Origin: Methylobacterium sp. J-067
GTDB lineage: Bacteria; Pseudomonadota; Alphaproteobacteria; Rhizobiales; Beijerinckiaceae
DNA: 64,000 nucleotides
Direction of reading: 5' to 3'
Assembly (NCBI RefSeq): GCF_022829465.1
Contig: NZ_JAKSXZ010000133.1
Span: forward strand, 98,719-162,718
Shown: positions 50,492 through 58,970 of the stretch, piece after piece
Layout of the letters: each line of letters starts with the position of its first letter
How positions within the stretch are numbered: position 1 is the first letter of the stretch
Translations under genes and position numbers: made by a program
Notes under the pieces: model-generated
Told to the model about the DNA's origin: nothing
Databases searched by the model: none
The model's input: only the letters and a program-made list of their open reading frames with translations

Positions 50492-51910
50492 ATGTCCACC
50501 GGCCCCTGGCTGCCCATCGGGACGAAGCTCGCGGACGACCTCGTTGTCGGTCGCGTCGTGGCCATAGGCGAAGGCTGGCAAGTCGCCGAAGCCAAGGAAG
50601 GCGGTCGAGTGCTCCTTGCCACCGAGGAACTCGCCAGCCTCTGGCTAAAAGCAGGTACCGTCGCCAAGGGGGATCTTGCCACCTTTCGCTTTGGGCCGAG
50701 CAGCTTCCGGTTCGTTCGGGGCGGCGCTGGTCATGCGCTCGGGCCGGTGGCCGGCGCCCGTTCGCCCGATACACTCGGGGAAGCAATGGCGTTCGCCACG
50801 GCCCTGAGCGGGACCAGATCAACTGGCGAGGCAGCCTCACTTGCCGATGGTGTCTACGTCGAGCGGCTTTCGCGCATCCTCCCATCCCACAGCGTCGATG
50901 CGCCAAGCGAGGCCGACGATGCGCTGCTACTGGGAACTTGGCTGACGGGCGGCCTCAAGGTTTCGACCCTGCCCATCACCCGCCTCCAGAGCTTTCTCGG
51001 TTGGTTACCTCCCGACAAGGTTGCAGGGGTCGTCTTGGCGGCGGGCCTGAAGATCCCGGATCGCCTGATTGCCGGTCCCGATCCCAACCGCGGTGTCCAG
51101 GCCGTTAGCGCAGGTGCCGGCAGCACCGGACGCTTCTCCCTCCCCGGGCGAAAGGCCCTGGAGGAGTTTTTCAACGACCACGTGGTGGACCTCGTCCAGA
51201 ACCGGGATCGCTATCGGAGTCTGGGCATCGAGAACCCGGCGGCCATCGTACTGGAAGGACCACCGGGTTGCGGCAAGACGGTCGCCGTGGAGAAGCTCGT
51301 CGCCTTCCTCGGCTGGCCGTTCCATACGGTCGACGCGAGCAGCATCGCCAGTCCTTACGTCCACGACACCAGCCTGAAAATCTCCCGGCTGTTCCAGGCG
51401 GCCATCGACACCGCACCCTCGGTCGTCGTCATCGACGAAATGGACGCGTTCCTGTCCGAGCGCGACGGCGGCGTCTCGGGGCAGCACCGGATCGAGGAGA
51501 TCGCCGAGTTCCTCCGCCGCATCCCAGAGGCCGTGAAGTCGGGTGTGCTGATCATAGGCATGACGAACCGCATCGACATGATCGACCCTGCAGTTCTCCG
51601 CCGGGGTCGGTTCGACCACGTCATCCGCGTCGACCACGCCGACGCCTCGGAGGTGCTTGGTTTGCTCCACTCGCTCCTCGAAGGCCGTCCTATTGGCGCG
51701 GATGTCTCGCTCGACGTACTCGCGTCTCGGCTCGCCGGCAGGCCGCTCTCGGACGCCGCGTTCGTGGTCCGGGAAGGAGCCCGGCTGTCAGCAAAGCGCA
51801 GGAGCGACGAAATCGACGGCACCAGCCTCGACGAGGCACTCAAAAATGTGCTCGCGAGGGACAAGGGTGCCCAGCGTTCGACGTTCGGGTTCACGGGAGG
51901 CCGCGAGTGA
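50492..51910 (+). CDS. Classic AAA ATPase of the Hsp70-AAA cluster
   Basis: This 472-residue protein has an N-terminal domain with a possible beta-barrel (about 1-75), a helical middle, and a single AAA module. Walker A is EGPPGCGKT near 256-264, Walker B VVVIDEMDAF near 312, the sensor 1 region LIIGMTNRIDMID, and the arginine-finger RRGRFDHVI. The closest group by eye is the Cdc48/proteasomal AAA family. It begins one base after the Hsp70 stop and ends in GTGA overlap with the next gene. It would unfold or remodel a substrate passed by the Hsp70. Confidence 0.85.
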   Translation: MSTGPWLPIGTKLADDLVVGRVVAIGEGWQVAEAKEGGRVLLATEELASLWLKAGTVAKGDLATFRFGPSSFRFVRGGAGHALGPVAGARSPDTLGEAMAFATALSGTRSTGEAASLADGVYVERLSRILPSHSVDAPSEADDALLLGTWLTGGLKVSTLPITRLQSFLGWLPPDKVAGVVLAAGLKIPDRLIAGPDPNRGVQAVSAGAGSTGRFSLPGRKALEEFFNDHVVDLVQNRDRYRSLGIENPAAIVLEGPPGCGKTVAVEKLVAFLGWPFHTVDASSIASPYVHDTSLKISRLFQAAIDTAPSVVVIDEMDAFLSERDGGVSGQHRIEEIAEFLRRIPEAVKSGVLIIGMTNRIDMIDPAVLRRGRFDHVIRVDHADASEVLGLLHSLLEGRPIGADVSLDVLASRLAGRPLSDAAFVVREGARLSAKRRSDEIDGTSLDEALKNVLARDKGAQRSTFGFTGGRE

Positions 51911-52551
51911 ACGGTGCGAAGGCGGATACCGCCGCGGTCGGGTTCGCGGGTCTCGCCGACCTCGCGACCACGCTTCCGCCTGAGCCGAAGTTCGAGCCAG
52001 CGCCCCCCTCGCCGCCGGAAGGCCGGGCAGACGCGCCAGTCTCAATGTCGCGGACGGTCGAGAACCCCAGGTTCTGGACAGGACAGCGCCGATGGTTCGC
52101 CTTCCTGGGCGGAGCGATGGCGTTCATCGTCGCTGTCGCGAACTGGCCAAAGGACGAAACGGCGTACCGCGCTCCGGCGCCGTCCAGTACCTACGCGCCC
52201 GCATCCCCGGCGGCCCAACCTTCCTATAACCCGACCTACACACCGCAGGCTTCTCAATCCGACCAGTTCGTAGAGAGCAAGCCCGCCGGCGGCGCGGGCC
52301 AGATCCTGTCGCGAAGCGAGATCCGCTACTGCCTGTCTGAGCGGGTGCGAATGGACGCTATGGGTGACTATGTGGATGAGACCAAACAGTCCCATATCGA
52401 CCGTTTCAACGCGCTTGTCGGCGACTACAACGTCCGATGCTCGAACTATCGGTACCGGCGCTCCGAGTTCGACGGCGTCAAGGCGTCGGTCGACGCAGCG
52501 ACGCAGCGCCTGAAGGCGCAGGCCGCCGCGACGGTCAGCCAATGGCCCTGA
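51907..52551 (+). CDS. Single-pass membrane protein of the Hsp70-AAA cluster
   Basis: This 214-residue protein has a GTG start inside the stop of the AAA gene (GTGA). Residues 1-60 are acidic/proline-rich, a hydrophobic helix follows (RWFAFLGGAMAFIVAVANW, about 61-80), then a Ser/Pro/Tyr-rich linker (YAPASPAAQPSYNPTYTPQ) and a compact C-terminal part with two cysteines (IRYCLSERVRMDAMG and YNVRCSNYRYR), suited to a periplasmic disulfide. No family is recognised. It could anchor the chaperone-AAA complex to the inner membrane. Confidence 0.72.
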   Translation: MNGAKADTAAVGFAGLADLATTLPPEPKFEPAPPSPPEGRADAPVSMSRTVENPRFWTGQRRWFAFLGGAMAFIVAVANWPKDETAYRAPAPSSTYAPASPAAQPSYNPTYTPQASQSDQFVESKPAGGAGQILSRSEIRYCLSERVRMDAMGDYVDETKQSHIDRFNALVGDYNVRCSNYRYRRSEFDGVKASVDAATQRLKAQAAATVSQWP

Positions 52552-52603
52552 GAAATTCCCACTGCTGCCCGGATGCCAGTGGGACGCTTCTCCGCGAGGT
52601 CCG

Positions 52604-53620
52604 ATGACAGAGGTCACCCGATTCCCGCACTACCACCAGGCTGAGAACGTGGTCACGAACCACGTCATGGTGATGCTGCGCATGATCTACAGGGAGTCCC
52701 CGAAGCTGTTCGAGGGGCTGCTGCGCGCGTTATGCGGGGATGAGGTCACGGTCGGTCCGTCATTCTCTCAGCAGGTTGCCGGGACGCATAGCATCCCCGA
52801 CGGCCTGATCCTGCAAGAGCCCATGGCGGTCTTCGTCGAGACGAAGCTTGGTCCCCACCTCGACCAAGCCCAACTCGCGGCACACTGCAAGACAATCGAG
52901 GCCAGGACGCAGGGCCGCAAGGGAAACTACCTGATCGCACTGACTACCGGGGAGGCTGGACATGCCGTGCCGCCGGAGGTGATGGAAACGGCCCGCGCGC
53001 AGGGCATCAAGATCGTAGAGACCAGTTTCGGAGCGCTGGTGGACCAACTCGGCGCGCTACCGATTCACGACGTCGACCTGGGCGAGATCGTGCAGGAATT
53101 CGCCGACTTCATCTCCGCCCAGGGTTTGCTGCCCCGCAGGGACCAGTCCGTCGCCGCCATGCTCACCGGTACGTCCTGGCAAGCGAACCGAGATTTCGGC
53201 GTCTACTACGAGCCGGCGGACCGGAACCCGAAGTGGCAACGCGCCTCATTTCTGGGCCTCTACCACGACAAGCACGTCAGCCACGTCGGCCGCATCGCGG
53301 CCGTGGCGGTTGCCGTCGAGGACGAGACTGGTGAGATGGTGTTTGAGGCGCCGGAGACCGGGACACTCGACGATGCGCGGCGTGCCGCTGTCCGAGCGTG
53401 CATCGATGCTGCCCAGGCATACTACCCGGATTTCCAGGCGAACCGGCATCGCTACTACATCGTCGACGGCTTCACCCCGACCGCCCTGCGAAAGACGAGC
53501 CCGGGCGGCATGATGAACCATCGCTACCTCGACGTGGAACTCGTGGCCGGCACGCGGGCGCCAGCCGGCGCGCCGGGGTCGGCAGTCGCGGTGCTGCTGG
53601 ACGGAAAGACCTACTCCTAA
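52604..53620 (+). CDS. PD-(D/E)XK nuclease-like protein of the Hsp70-AAA cluster
   Basis: This 338-residue soluble protein has an N-terminal restriction-nuclease-like core: E14 in HQAENVVTN, D66 in SIPDGLIL, and E79-x-K81 in VFVETKLG, followed by a Q in LDQAQL. That is the spacing of PD-(D/E)XK enzymes. The C-terminal half is uncharacterised. It follows the membrane protein by 52 bases on the same strand. If active it would be the effector of the cluster; a structural-only nuclease fold cannot be excluded. Confidence 0.65.
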   Translation: MTEVTRFPHYHQAENVVTNHVMVMLRMIYRESPKLFEGLLRALCGDEVTVGPSFSQQVAGTHSIPDGLILQEPMAVFVETKLGPHLDQAQLAAHCKTIEARTQGRKGNYLIALTTGEAGHAVPPEVMETARAQGIKIVETSFGALVDQLGALPIHDVDLGEIVQEFADFISAQGLLPRRDQSVAAMLTGTSWQANRDFGVYYEPADRNPKWQRASFLGLYHDKHVSHVGRIAAVAVAVEDETGEMVFEAPETGTLDDARRAAVRACIDAAQAYYPDFQANRHRYYIVDGFTPTALRKTSPGGMMNHRYLDVELVAGTRAPAGAPGSAVAVLLDGKTYS

Positions 53621-53630
53621 GACGGTCGCA

Positions 53631-55289
53631 CTAAGTCAGCAGCTGCGAGAGGCGTGCATGCCCATTGCGGAAGCTTGCGCGGATCATCGCCTCTATGACG
53701 TGTGTGTTGTCGTGGTTCTGGTACGACAGGATGGCCTGGACCTTGCGCTCATCATCCTTGGCGAGAACGAGGTTTCCGTCTTGGTTCCAGATCCTCACTT
53801 GTGACCACGGAACCATCACTGGTTCGCCGCTGCCGAGGAACTTGCGCCGCGTGAGTAGGGCACCGTCGTCGCGGATGGCACCGCCCGGCAGCGGAATGGT
53901 CCCTCCGTCTCTAAGGCGTCGCAGGTTCTCGACCATCAACCGCACGCCGACCGTCTTCCAGAGGCGGTCCGTTAGATTCGAAAATACCGTCTGGTCCCGC
54001 ATCGTGATGGTCATGGCATTCGCCGCGTCGCCGACCAGGATCATGTGGGTCGTGCCCGTCGGGATGCCGTTGACAGAGTGCCGCGTGCCACCCCAGCGGA
54101 TGCGTGTGATTGCATCGAGGGGAAATCGCTTATTCTGCCACTCGATGGCCTGGATGGAGATCGCGACCGTGTCTTTAAACAACCGACCTACGGCGGCCGT
54201 GTAGTTCATTGAGCTTTCGAACTCCTGGGTCTCTTCCTCAGCCTTACGACGCTGCTCGGCTGCCTGCCGCAGATAGTCGGCATCCCCGGCGACTGCATCC
54301 CTGAACTCGCTAAGACGCGGGAAATTCTGTTCCAGGAAGCTGGTGATGCGAGCCGGAAGTTCGTGCCAGCCGTGCTCGTTGTGGAGCGTGATGGCGAGCC
54401 CGCGGATGGCAAAAGCGATTTCCAGGCTGGGTCGGTGGTCCGTCCCGTTGGCGTGGCTCACGGTCTGCACCGGCCGCAGCACGGCGTTGAAGTTGAGGGC
54501 CGCGCGCTCCACGTCGGCGAAAATTAAGGCAACGCGTGCCTCACCGTGTGCGATTGCATCTTTGGCCCGTCCGATCAGCGTCAACACGTTGCTGCACTCG
54601 CGTTCGACGAAGCCCTGGGCAGCGGTTTCATAAAGGTCGACTACGTCCTGGATGACTGCGGGTGCATGGCGTTTGCCGCCTTCCGTGCCGAGCTCGACGA
54701 GCCGGTCGACGAGTTTCACCAGCGTTTGGCTGGGCAAGCGGTCGGCGAAATCGCGCACTGCATTCCGGTAGGCGCGCTTGCAAGCCTCGAACTCCTCGAT
54801 GACGAGGCCGGCGTCGCGGACGGGCTGGTATCCTGCGACCGACCTGTCTTCGTTGATGTCGCGCAGGACCTCGTCTGGATCGACCTCCTCGACGGCGGCA
54901 GCCAACCGCATGATCACGGGGCCGGCTTTTGCTGGGTCCGACCTTGGTGGCAGGCTCTCCAGGTAAGCGGCCATAGCGTTCGCCCTTGCGAGCGGCGGGA
55001 GCTCGCCAACTGCCTCGGGCAGCGCGGACGCAACCACGCCGTTCGCCATTTCGGCGGCCTTGCGCGGCGAGACGCCCGGAAACCATCCCATCTCGGCTGA
55101 TAGGCGCCCGCGGAGGTTGATCAGGGCGTTTTGCGCATCCCGGCAGGCATCCTCGTCTGCAACGAGGCTACGCTCTTCGGCGAGCTCAACGATGCGGCTT
55201 CGCCCGTCCCGTGTGGTCGCGCCAAGCACATGGAAGGGATTGCGCAGAAGGGTCACGTCAGCGTCGACCGTGCTGTGCTCGACCGTCAT
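53631..55289 (-). CDS. J-like/PH-like partner protein, convergent end of the Hsp70-AAA cluster
   Basis: This 552-residue protein starts with NPFHVLGATTRDGRSRIVELAEE and continues to NLRGRLSAEMGWFPG, which resembles a degenerate J-domain without the HPD motif. The middle (about 100-340) is helical. The C-terminal third has two beta-rich, PH-like stretches (FPLDAITRIRWGGTRHSVN and MVPWSQVRIWNQDGNLVLA). It converges with the nuclease-like gene, ten bases apart. A J-like protein beside a GrpE-like and an Hsp70 would complete a chaperone triad. The fold assignments are by eye only. Confidence 0.6.
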   Translation of the reverse strand: MTVEHSTVDADVTLLRNPFHVLGATTRDGRSRIVELAEERSLVADEDACRDAQNALINLRGRLSAEMGWFPGVSPRKAAEMANGVVASALPEAVGELPPLARANAMAAYLESLPPRSDPAKAGPVIMRLAAAVEEVDPDEVLRDINEDRSVAGYQPVRDAGLVIEEFEACKRAYRNAVRDFADRLPSQTLVKLVDRLVELGTEGGKRHAPAVIQDVVDLYETAAQGFVERECSNVLTLIGRAKDAIAHGEARVALIFADVERAALNFNAVLRPVQTVSHANGTDHRPSLEIAFAIRGLAITLHNEHGWHELPARITSFLEQNFPRLSEFRDAVAGDADYLRQAAEQRRKAEEETQEFESSMNYTAAVGRLFKDTVAISIQAIEWQNKRFPLDAITRIRWGGTRHSVNGIPTGTTHMILVGDAANAMTITMRDQTVFSNLTDRLWKTVGVRLMVENLRRLRDGGTIPLPGGAIRDDGALLTRRKFLGSGEPVMVPWSQVRIWNQDGNLVLAKDDERKVQAILSYQNHDNTHVIEAMIRASFRNGHARLSQLLT

Positions 55290-55723
55290 CGGGCTTGGCT
55301 TCCGAATAGAATTTCAAGAATCTGATCTGCCGCCAGCTTAACATCGGCATCGCCGAACCGGACCACTGAAGAAGGCATTGCCGCGTGGTTTTCAGGACGT
55401 TTCGAGCGGGCCCCCGTTAGCCGGCCCCTGCGCGGGCCTGTCGGCCGGACGGCTGGGGGGACGACGAAACGCTACGAGCAGATTGAGCTCGGGCCCCTGC
55501 GCCAGAAGCTGCGCGAGCGCATCGGGAACAAGCGGCACCCGGAGAAGCTTCCGAGCAAGGTTTTCGCCGTGACGGGACGCTGGCCGGGCAGCAGGACGCT
55601 CGACGATAACGAAGAGACGTGAGCCGGGCGTCGTCTAACCGACCGGATGCAGATCCGTCCGGCCCAGGCATCGCCACACAGGCCTAAAGCACTACAGTTC
55701 GGTGGACCCGAGAGGAGACGACC
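55290..55723. other. Intergenic stretch with a start-less coding remnant
   Basis: The promoter of the J-like gene should lie at the left. From 55326 a plus-strand frame stays open to TGA at 55620-55622 but has no ATG, GTG or TTG. Its last 50 codons look like protein (KRYEQIELGPLRQKLRERIG, then KVFAVTGRWPGSRTLDD). This suggests the 3' end of a gene whose start was lost at a rearrangement. A GGTGGACCCGAGAGGAG stretch before 55724 serves the next gene. Confidence 0.35.
55461..55622 (+). pseudogene. Possible 5'-truncated gene remnant
   Basis: About 54 codons of protein-like sequence, rich in charged residues, end at a TGA at 55620-55622. No start codon exists back to the stop at 55323. The upstream half of the open frame is low-complexity and GC-rich, so the break point may be near 55440. 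No family can be assigned from this fragment. Confidence 0.25.
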
Positions 55724-56263
55724 TTGCGCCTGTCCCTGTTCGCCGCCCTTCCGATCCTCGCGTCGGCCGCGTGCCTCGACGCCGCCGGGGCGGCCGAGCT
55801 CCTGCGCGGCCGGTGCCACATGGACGTGTGCTCGTGGTTCAGCATCGAGCAGCGCGATCTCGTGGCGTCGTCGCCGGCCGGGGCACTGTTCAAGATGACC
55901 GTGCGGACCTGGACGAGCACGCACCCGAACGGGTCCTACGACAAGCGCACCCGGCGGGTCGGCGGCGAGGCGGGCGATGAGTACGTCTTCTGCTCGAAGT
56001 CGCCCCCCGCGGTGATCGACCCGGGCGACAAGCCGGGGACGTGGGTCGGGGCCGTGCTGGTGCCCATCGCGCAGCCGGCGGGCGCGACCGAGTCGGCGAC
56101 CGCCCGGTATTTCGCCGCCTGCCACGGCGTCGCGCTGAACGGCGAGGCCGACCTCGACCGATACGCTCAGGCATTCGGCTACAAGGCCGACGGCGAGGGG
56201 GAGCAACTCGACCTGAAGCGGCCGGAGGACATCCTAAGGCCGGCCGAGCCCGTCCGTCGCTGA
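55724..56263 (+). CDS. Secreted hypothetical protein
   Basis: This 179-residue protein has a TTG start with AGGAG seven bases upstream. The N-terminus is a signal peptide (MRLSLFAALPILASAACLDAAGA, cleavage after AGA near 23). The mature part has four cysteines (GRCHMDVCSWF, YVFCSKSPP, FAACHGV), so two disulfides in the periplasm are plausible. No family is recognised. It is followed 84 bases later by another small gene on the same strand. Confidence 0.65.
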   Translation: MRLSLFAALPILASAACLDAAGAAELLRGRCHMDVCSWFSIEQRDLVASSPAGALFKMTVRTWTSTHPNGSYDKRTRRVGGEAGDEYVFCSKSPPAVIDPGDKPGTWVGAVLVPIAQPAGATESATARYFAACHGVALNGEADLDRYAQAFGYKADGEGEQLDLKRPEDILRPAEPVRR

Positions 56264-56347
56264 ACCGCACCCGCCGGTCGCCCCGGGGAACGGCCGACAT
56301 CCGCCGCCGTTTGTATGGCCGGTGACCCGCGTTCGGGAGGGCAAGCC

Positions 56348-56707
56348 GTGACGCCCCAGGAGATCAAGGCCAAGGTCCAGGCCGCCCATACGGCATCGTT
56401 GCAGAACCGGGCCTTCATGTACGGCATGAGGACTTCCCCCCTCGACCATCAGTTCCGTGACCTGAAGCTGTACGGGCGCGATGCCGGTGCGGATTTCGCC
56501 GACACCAACGTGGACCGGATCGTCGACGAGGCGGTCGCCGTGGCGGGGCGCAAGCAGCCCTTCATGGAACTGCAGGTCTACGGTTGGGGGCGGGCGGCCA
56601 TCGACGGCATGGCCGAGACCCTGCGCCACCGGACCGACCTCAAGGTCGAGGCTGACGGGACGGTCGTCCGGCTGATCTGGGCCGTGGACACTCCTGGGCT
56701 GGTCTAG
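56348..56707 (+). CDS. Small hypothetical cytoplasmic protein
   Basis: This 119-residue protein has a GTG at 56348 chosen because GGGAGGG lies seven to eight bases upstream; an in-frame ATG at 56315 would add 11 residues. It begins MTPQEIKAKVQAAHTASLQN and ends in LKVEADGTVVRLIWAVD. The alternating pattern suggests a small alpha/beta fold. No family is recognised. It converges with the TIR gene, 34 bases apart. Confidence 0.5.
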   Translation: MTPQEIKAKVQAAHTASLQNRAFMYGMRTSPLDHQFRDLKLYGRDAGADFADTNVDRIVDEAVAVAGRKQPFMELQVYGWGRAAIDGMAETLRHRTDLKVEADGTVVRLIWAVDTPGLV

Positions 56708-56741
56708 TAGCGGTCCCGATCCGGTCCCGCCGCCATCACCT

Positions 56742-57509
56742 TCAGGACTTGCGCCCGCGGGTCGGCTTGGGGCGTGCGTTTGCGACCGTCTTCGCCCCGG
56801 TGTGCGCGCTCCTGGTCTTCGGACCCGGCTTCGCGGCACGCTTCGCCACGGGCTTGGGGACCGGTCGCTTCCGCGGCGCCGGCTTTGCGGGGGCCGTCGC
56901 CATGTCCTTGCGGACCGACGCCACGACCCGCCGGATGCCCTGGGCGACGTCGAGGAACGCGTCGTCGGCGCTGCGCCAGCGAATAACCTCGCGCCCGTCC
57001 TCGGGCAGCAGCTTGAACCCGGCGGCGAGGGTCGACTTCCAGTCGCACGGGCGGACGACCACGGCGACGACCCGCACGTGGCCCCGCGCGCGCCGGCCCA
57101 TGGCGCGCTTGTACTCGATCTTCCAGCAGTAGTTGCTTGCGAGGTAATCGGGGCTGAGCAGGGCGACGAAGACATGGGCTTCGCGGAGGGCACGCGCGAT
57201 CCCGGTGTCGAGCTTGTCGCCAGCGTTCAGGTCGCCGTCGAACCAGGTCGTGACGCCCTCGCGCTTCAGCGGGGCGAGATGGGTTTCGAGCCTGGCCTGC
57301 GCGTCGGCGTCCCGATGCGAGTAGGAGACGAAGACCCGGACCTCGGGCTTCTCCGGCTTGATGCGCGGGGTCGCCGGCCGGGCCGCGGGTCGCGGTCCAG
57401 ACTTCGCCTTGGCCGGCGTCTTGGACGCAGGGCCGGCCTTCTCGGTTCGCGTGCGAGCGCGGGCGCGCATGGAAGCCCCCGTCAAGTTGCCGGCAAGTTC
57501 CGGATTCAT
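56742..57509 (-). CDS. TIR-domain protein with basic histone-like tails
   Basis: This 255-residue protein has a TIR domain at about 56-200: VRVFVSYSHRDADA, LLSPDYLASNYCWKIEYKRAM with E132 at the NADase-type catalytic position, and VVAVVVRPCDW. It is flanked by low-complexity basic tails, residues 14-55 and 205-255, both rich in Lys, Arg, Pro and Ala like histone H1 or AlgP tails. Bacterial TIR proteins act as NAD-degrading immune effectors or virulence factors. The tails suggest binding to nucleic acid. No sensor gene such as a Thoeris ThsA is beside it. Confidence 0.8.
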   Translation of the reverse strand: MNPELAGNLTGASMRARARTRTEKAGPASKTPAKAKSGPRPAARPATPRIKPEKPEVRVFVSYSHRDADAQARLETHLAPLKREGVTTWFDGDLNAGDKLDTGIARALREAHVFVALLSPDYLASNYCWKIEYKRAMGRRARGHVRVVAVVVRPCDWKSTLAAGFKLLPEDGREVIRWRSADDAFLDVAQGIRRVVASVRKDMATAPAKPAPRKRPVPKPVAKRAAKPGPKTRSAHTGAKTVANARPKPTRGRKS

Positions 57510-57607
57510 GCGTCCCGAACCCGTTTTGTTCCCCAGGGCGAAGGGGATAACCCTGGACGCCCGTCGGCGGCCCGGGACGGACGCCGCTCGACTCGGCGGG
57601 TGCCGCG

Positions 57608-57638
57608 TAGCGCATAACGCTATCCGTGACGCGTTACG
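57608..57638. promoter_or_regulatory. Paired palindromes upstream of the TIR gene
   Basis: TAGCG-CATAA-CGCTA (57608-57622) is followed two bases later by the near-palindrome CGTGACGCGTTACG (57625-57638). They lie in the 174-base gap between umuC and the TIR gene, about 100 bases upstream of the TIR start, and could bind a repressor. Confidence 0.35.
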
Positions 57639-57683
57639 ACACGGCGTGCCTGGACGCCGGCGCCGTGACCACGATGGCCCGGC

Positions 57684-58970
57684 CTAGGCCGCCGCCACGG
57701 TCGGGAGTTCGTCGATCCGGGTGGTGTAGCGCGGCGAGCGCATGTCGAACTTGGTCGACCACTCGCGTTTCGGGGCGAGCCCCGCGCTCCCCGGGACGAC
57801 CGCCCCACGGCCGAACCGGCGATTGCAGGCGTCGAGGGCGCCCATCAGGGCTGCCCCGTGTTCCCGGTCGAGTTGCCCCAGCCCCGGGAACGCCCGCTGC
57901 GAGGCCGCCAGGGGTACCAGGTCCGTGGTGACGACCCCGGCCTTGGAATAGCGGTAGCCGTCCCTCCAGGTCTTCCGGACGCCGTGCAGGCACGCCTTCA
58001 CCAGCACGAGGGTGTCGTTCGACGCCTCCGGCAGGGTGACCACCGACGAGACCGACCGCTGCGGCCGGTCCCGGTCGTGCTCGGAGGTGTGGAAGAAGAC
58101 CGTCACGTGGTCCGTACCGAGTCCCCCCGCCCGCAGCTTCTCGCCCAGCCGGGCGGCGTGGGTCGCGACCGCCTGCTCCATGGTCGCGAGGTCCTCGACG
58201 CGGTCGGAGAAACTGCGGGTCACGGCACAGCCCTTCCGGGTCGGGGCGACCTCCTCCAGGTCGAGGCACGCCATGCCGCGCAGTTCCTGCACGAGGCGCT
58301 CGCCCACCACCGTCATGGCCTTGCGCACCGCCCGGGTGTCGAGGTCGCGCACGTCGGCGACGCTCTCGCAGCCCAGGGCCTCCAGCTTGCGGGCGTTGGC
58401 CGGTCCGACGCCCCAGATGTCCTCCGGCGGGATGCGGGCCATCCAATGGTCGTACTGGACCGGATCGGTCAGGTCGCAGACCCCGCCGAGCTCGGGCACC
58501 TTCTTGGCCACGTGGTTGGCGAGCTTGGCGAGCGTCTTGGTGGCGCCGATGCCGACGCAGGTCGGAATGCCCGTCCACGCCCGCACCGTCTCGCGCATGT
58601 CCCGGCACAGGGTCACGCGGTCGGCCTCGCGCACGTCCGAGAGGTCCAAAAAACTCTCGTCGATGGAGTAGATCTCGATGCGGGGGGAGAAGCCCCGGTA
58701 GACCGTGTTCACCCGGGCCGACATGTCGCCGTACAGGGCGTAATTCGAGGAGTAGACCCGCACGCCCTGCGACTTGCACATGTCGCGGATCTTGAAGAAG
58801 GGCTCGCCCATGCGGATGCCGAGCGCCTTGGCCTCGGGCGTCCGGGCGATGGCGCAGCCGTCGTTGTTGCTCAGCACGATCACGGGCAACCGGGCCAGCC
58901 GTGCGTCGAACACCCGCTCGCACGAGCAGTAGAAGCTGTTGCCGTCCGAGAGGGCGTAGGCCCGGCTCAT
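57684..58970 (-). CDS. umuC: Y-family DNA polymerase V catalytic subunit UmuC
   Basis: This 428-residue translesion polymerase has the palm motifs of the Y family: D9 in SDGNSFYCSCERVF, and YSIDESFLDLSD with the catalytic D-E. Helix-hairpin-helix-like PEDIWGVGPANARKLEALG and a little-finger domain follow. The C-terminus (LAPKREWSTKFDMRSPRYTTRIDELPTV, shortened) carries the UmuC tail and a possible clamp-binding segment. The start overlaps the umuD stop by four bases, so the pair is coupled. It copies damaged DNA with low fidelity. Confidence 0.93.
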   Translation of the reverse strand: MSRAYALSDGNSFYCSCERVFDARLARLPVIVLSNNDGCAIARTPEAKALGIRMGEPFFKIRDMCKSQGVRVYSSNYALYGDMSARVNTVYRGFSPRIEIYSIDESFLDLSDVREADRVTLCRDMRETVRAWTGIPTCVGIGATKTLAKLANHVAKKVPELGGVCDLTDPVQYDHWMARIPPEDIWGVGPANARKLEALGCESVADVRDLDTRAVRKAMTVVGERLVQELRGMACLDLEEVAPTRKGCAVTRSFSDRVEDLATMEQAVATHAARLGEKLRAGGLGTDHVTVFFHTSEHDRDRPQRSVSSVVTLPEASNDTLVLVKACLHGVRKTWRDGYRYSKAGVVTTDLVPLAASQRAFPGLGQLDREHGAALMGALDACNRRFGRGAVVPGSAGLAPKREWSTKFDMRSPRYTTRIDELPTVAAA

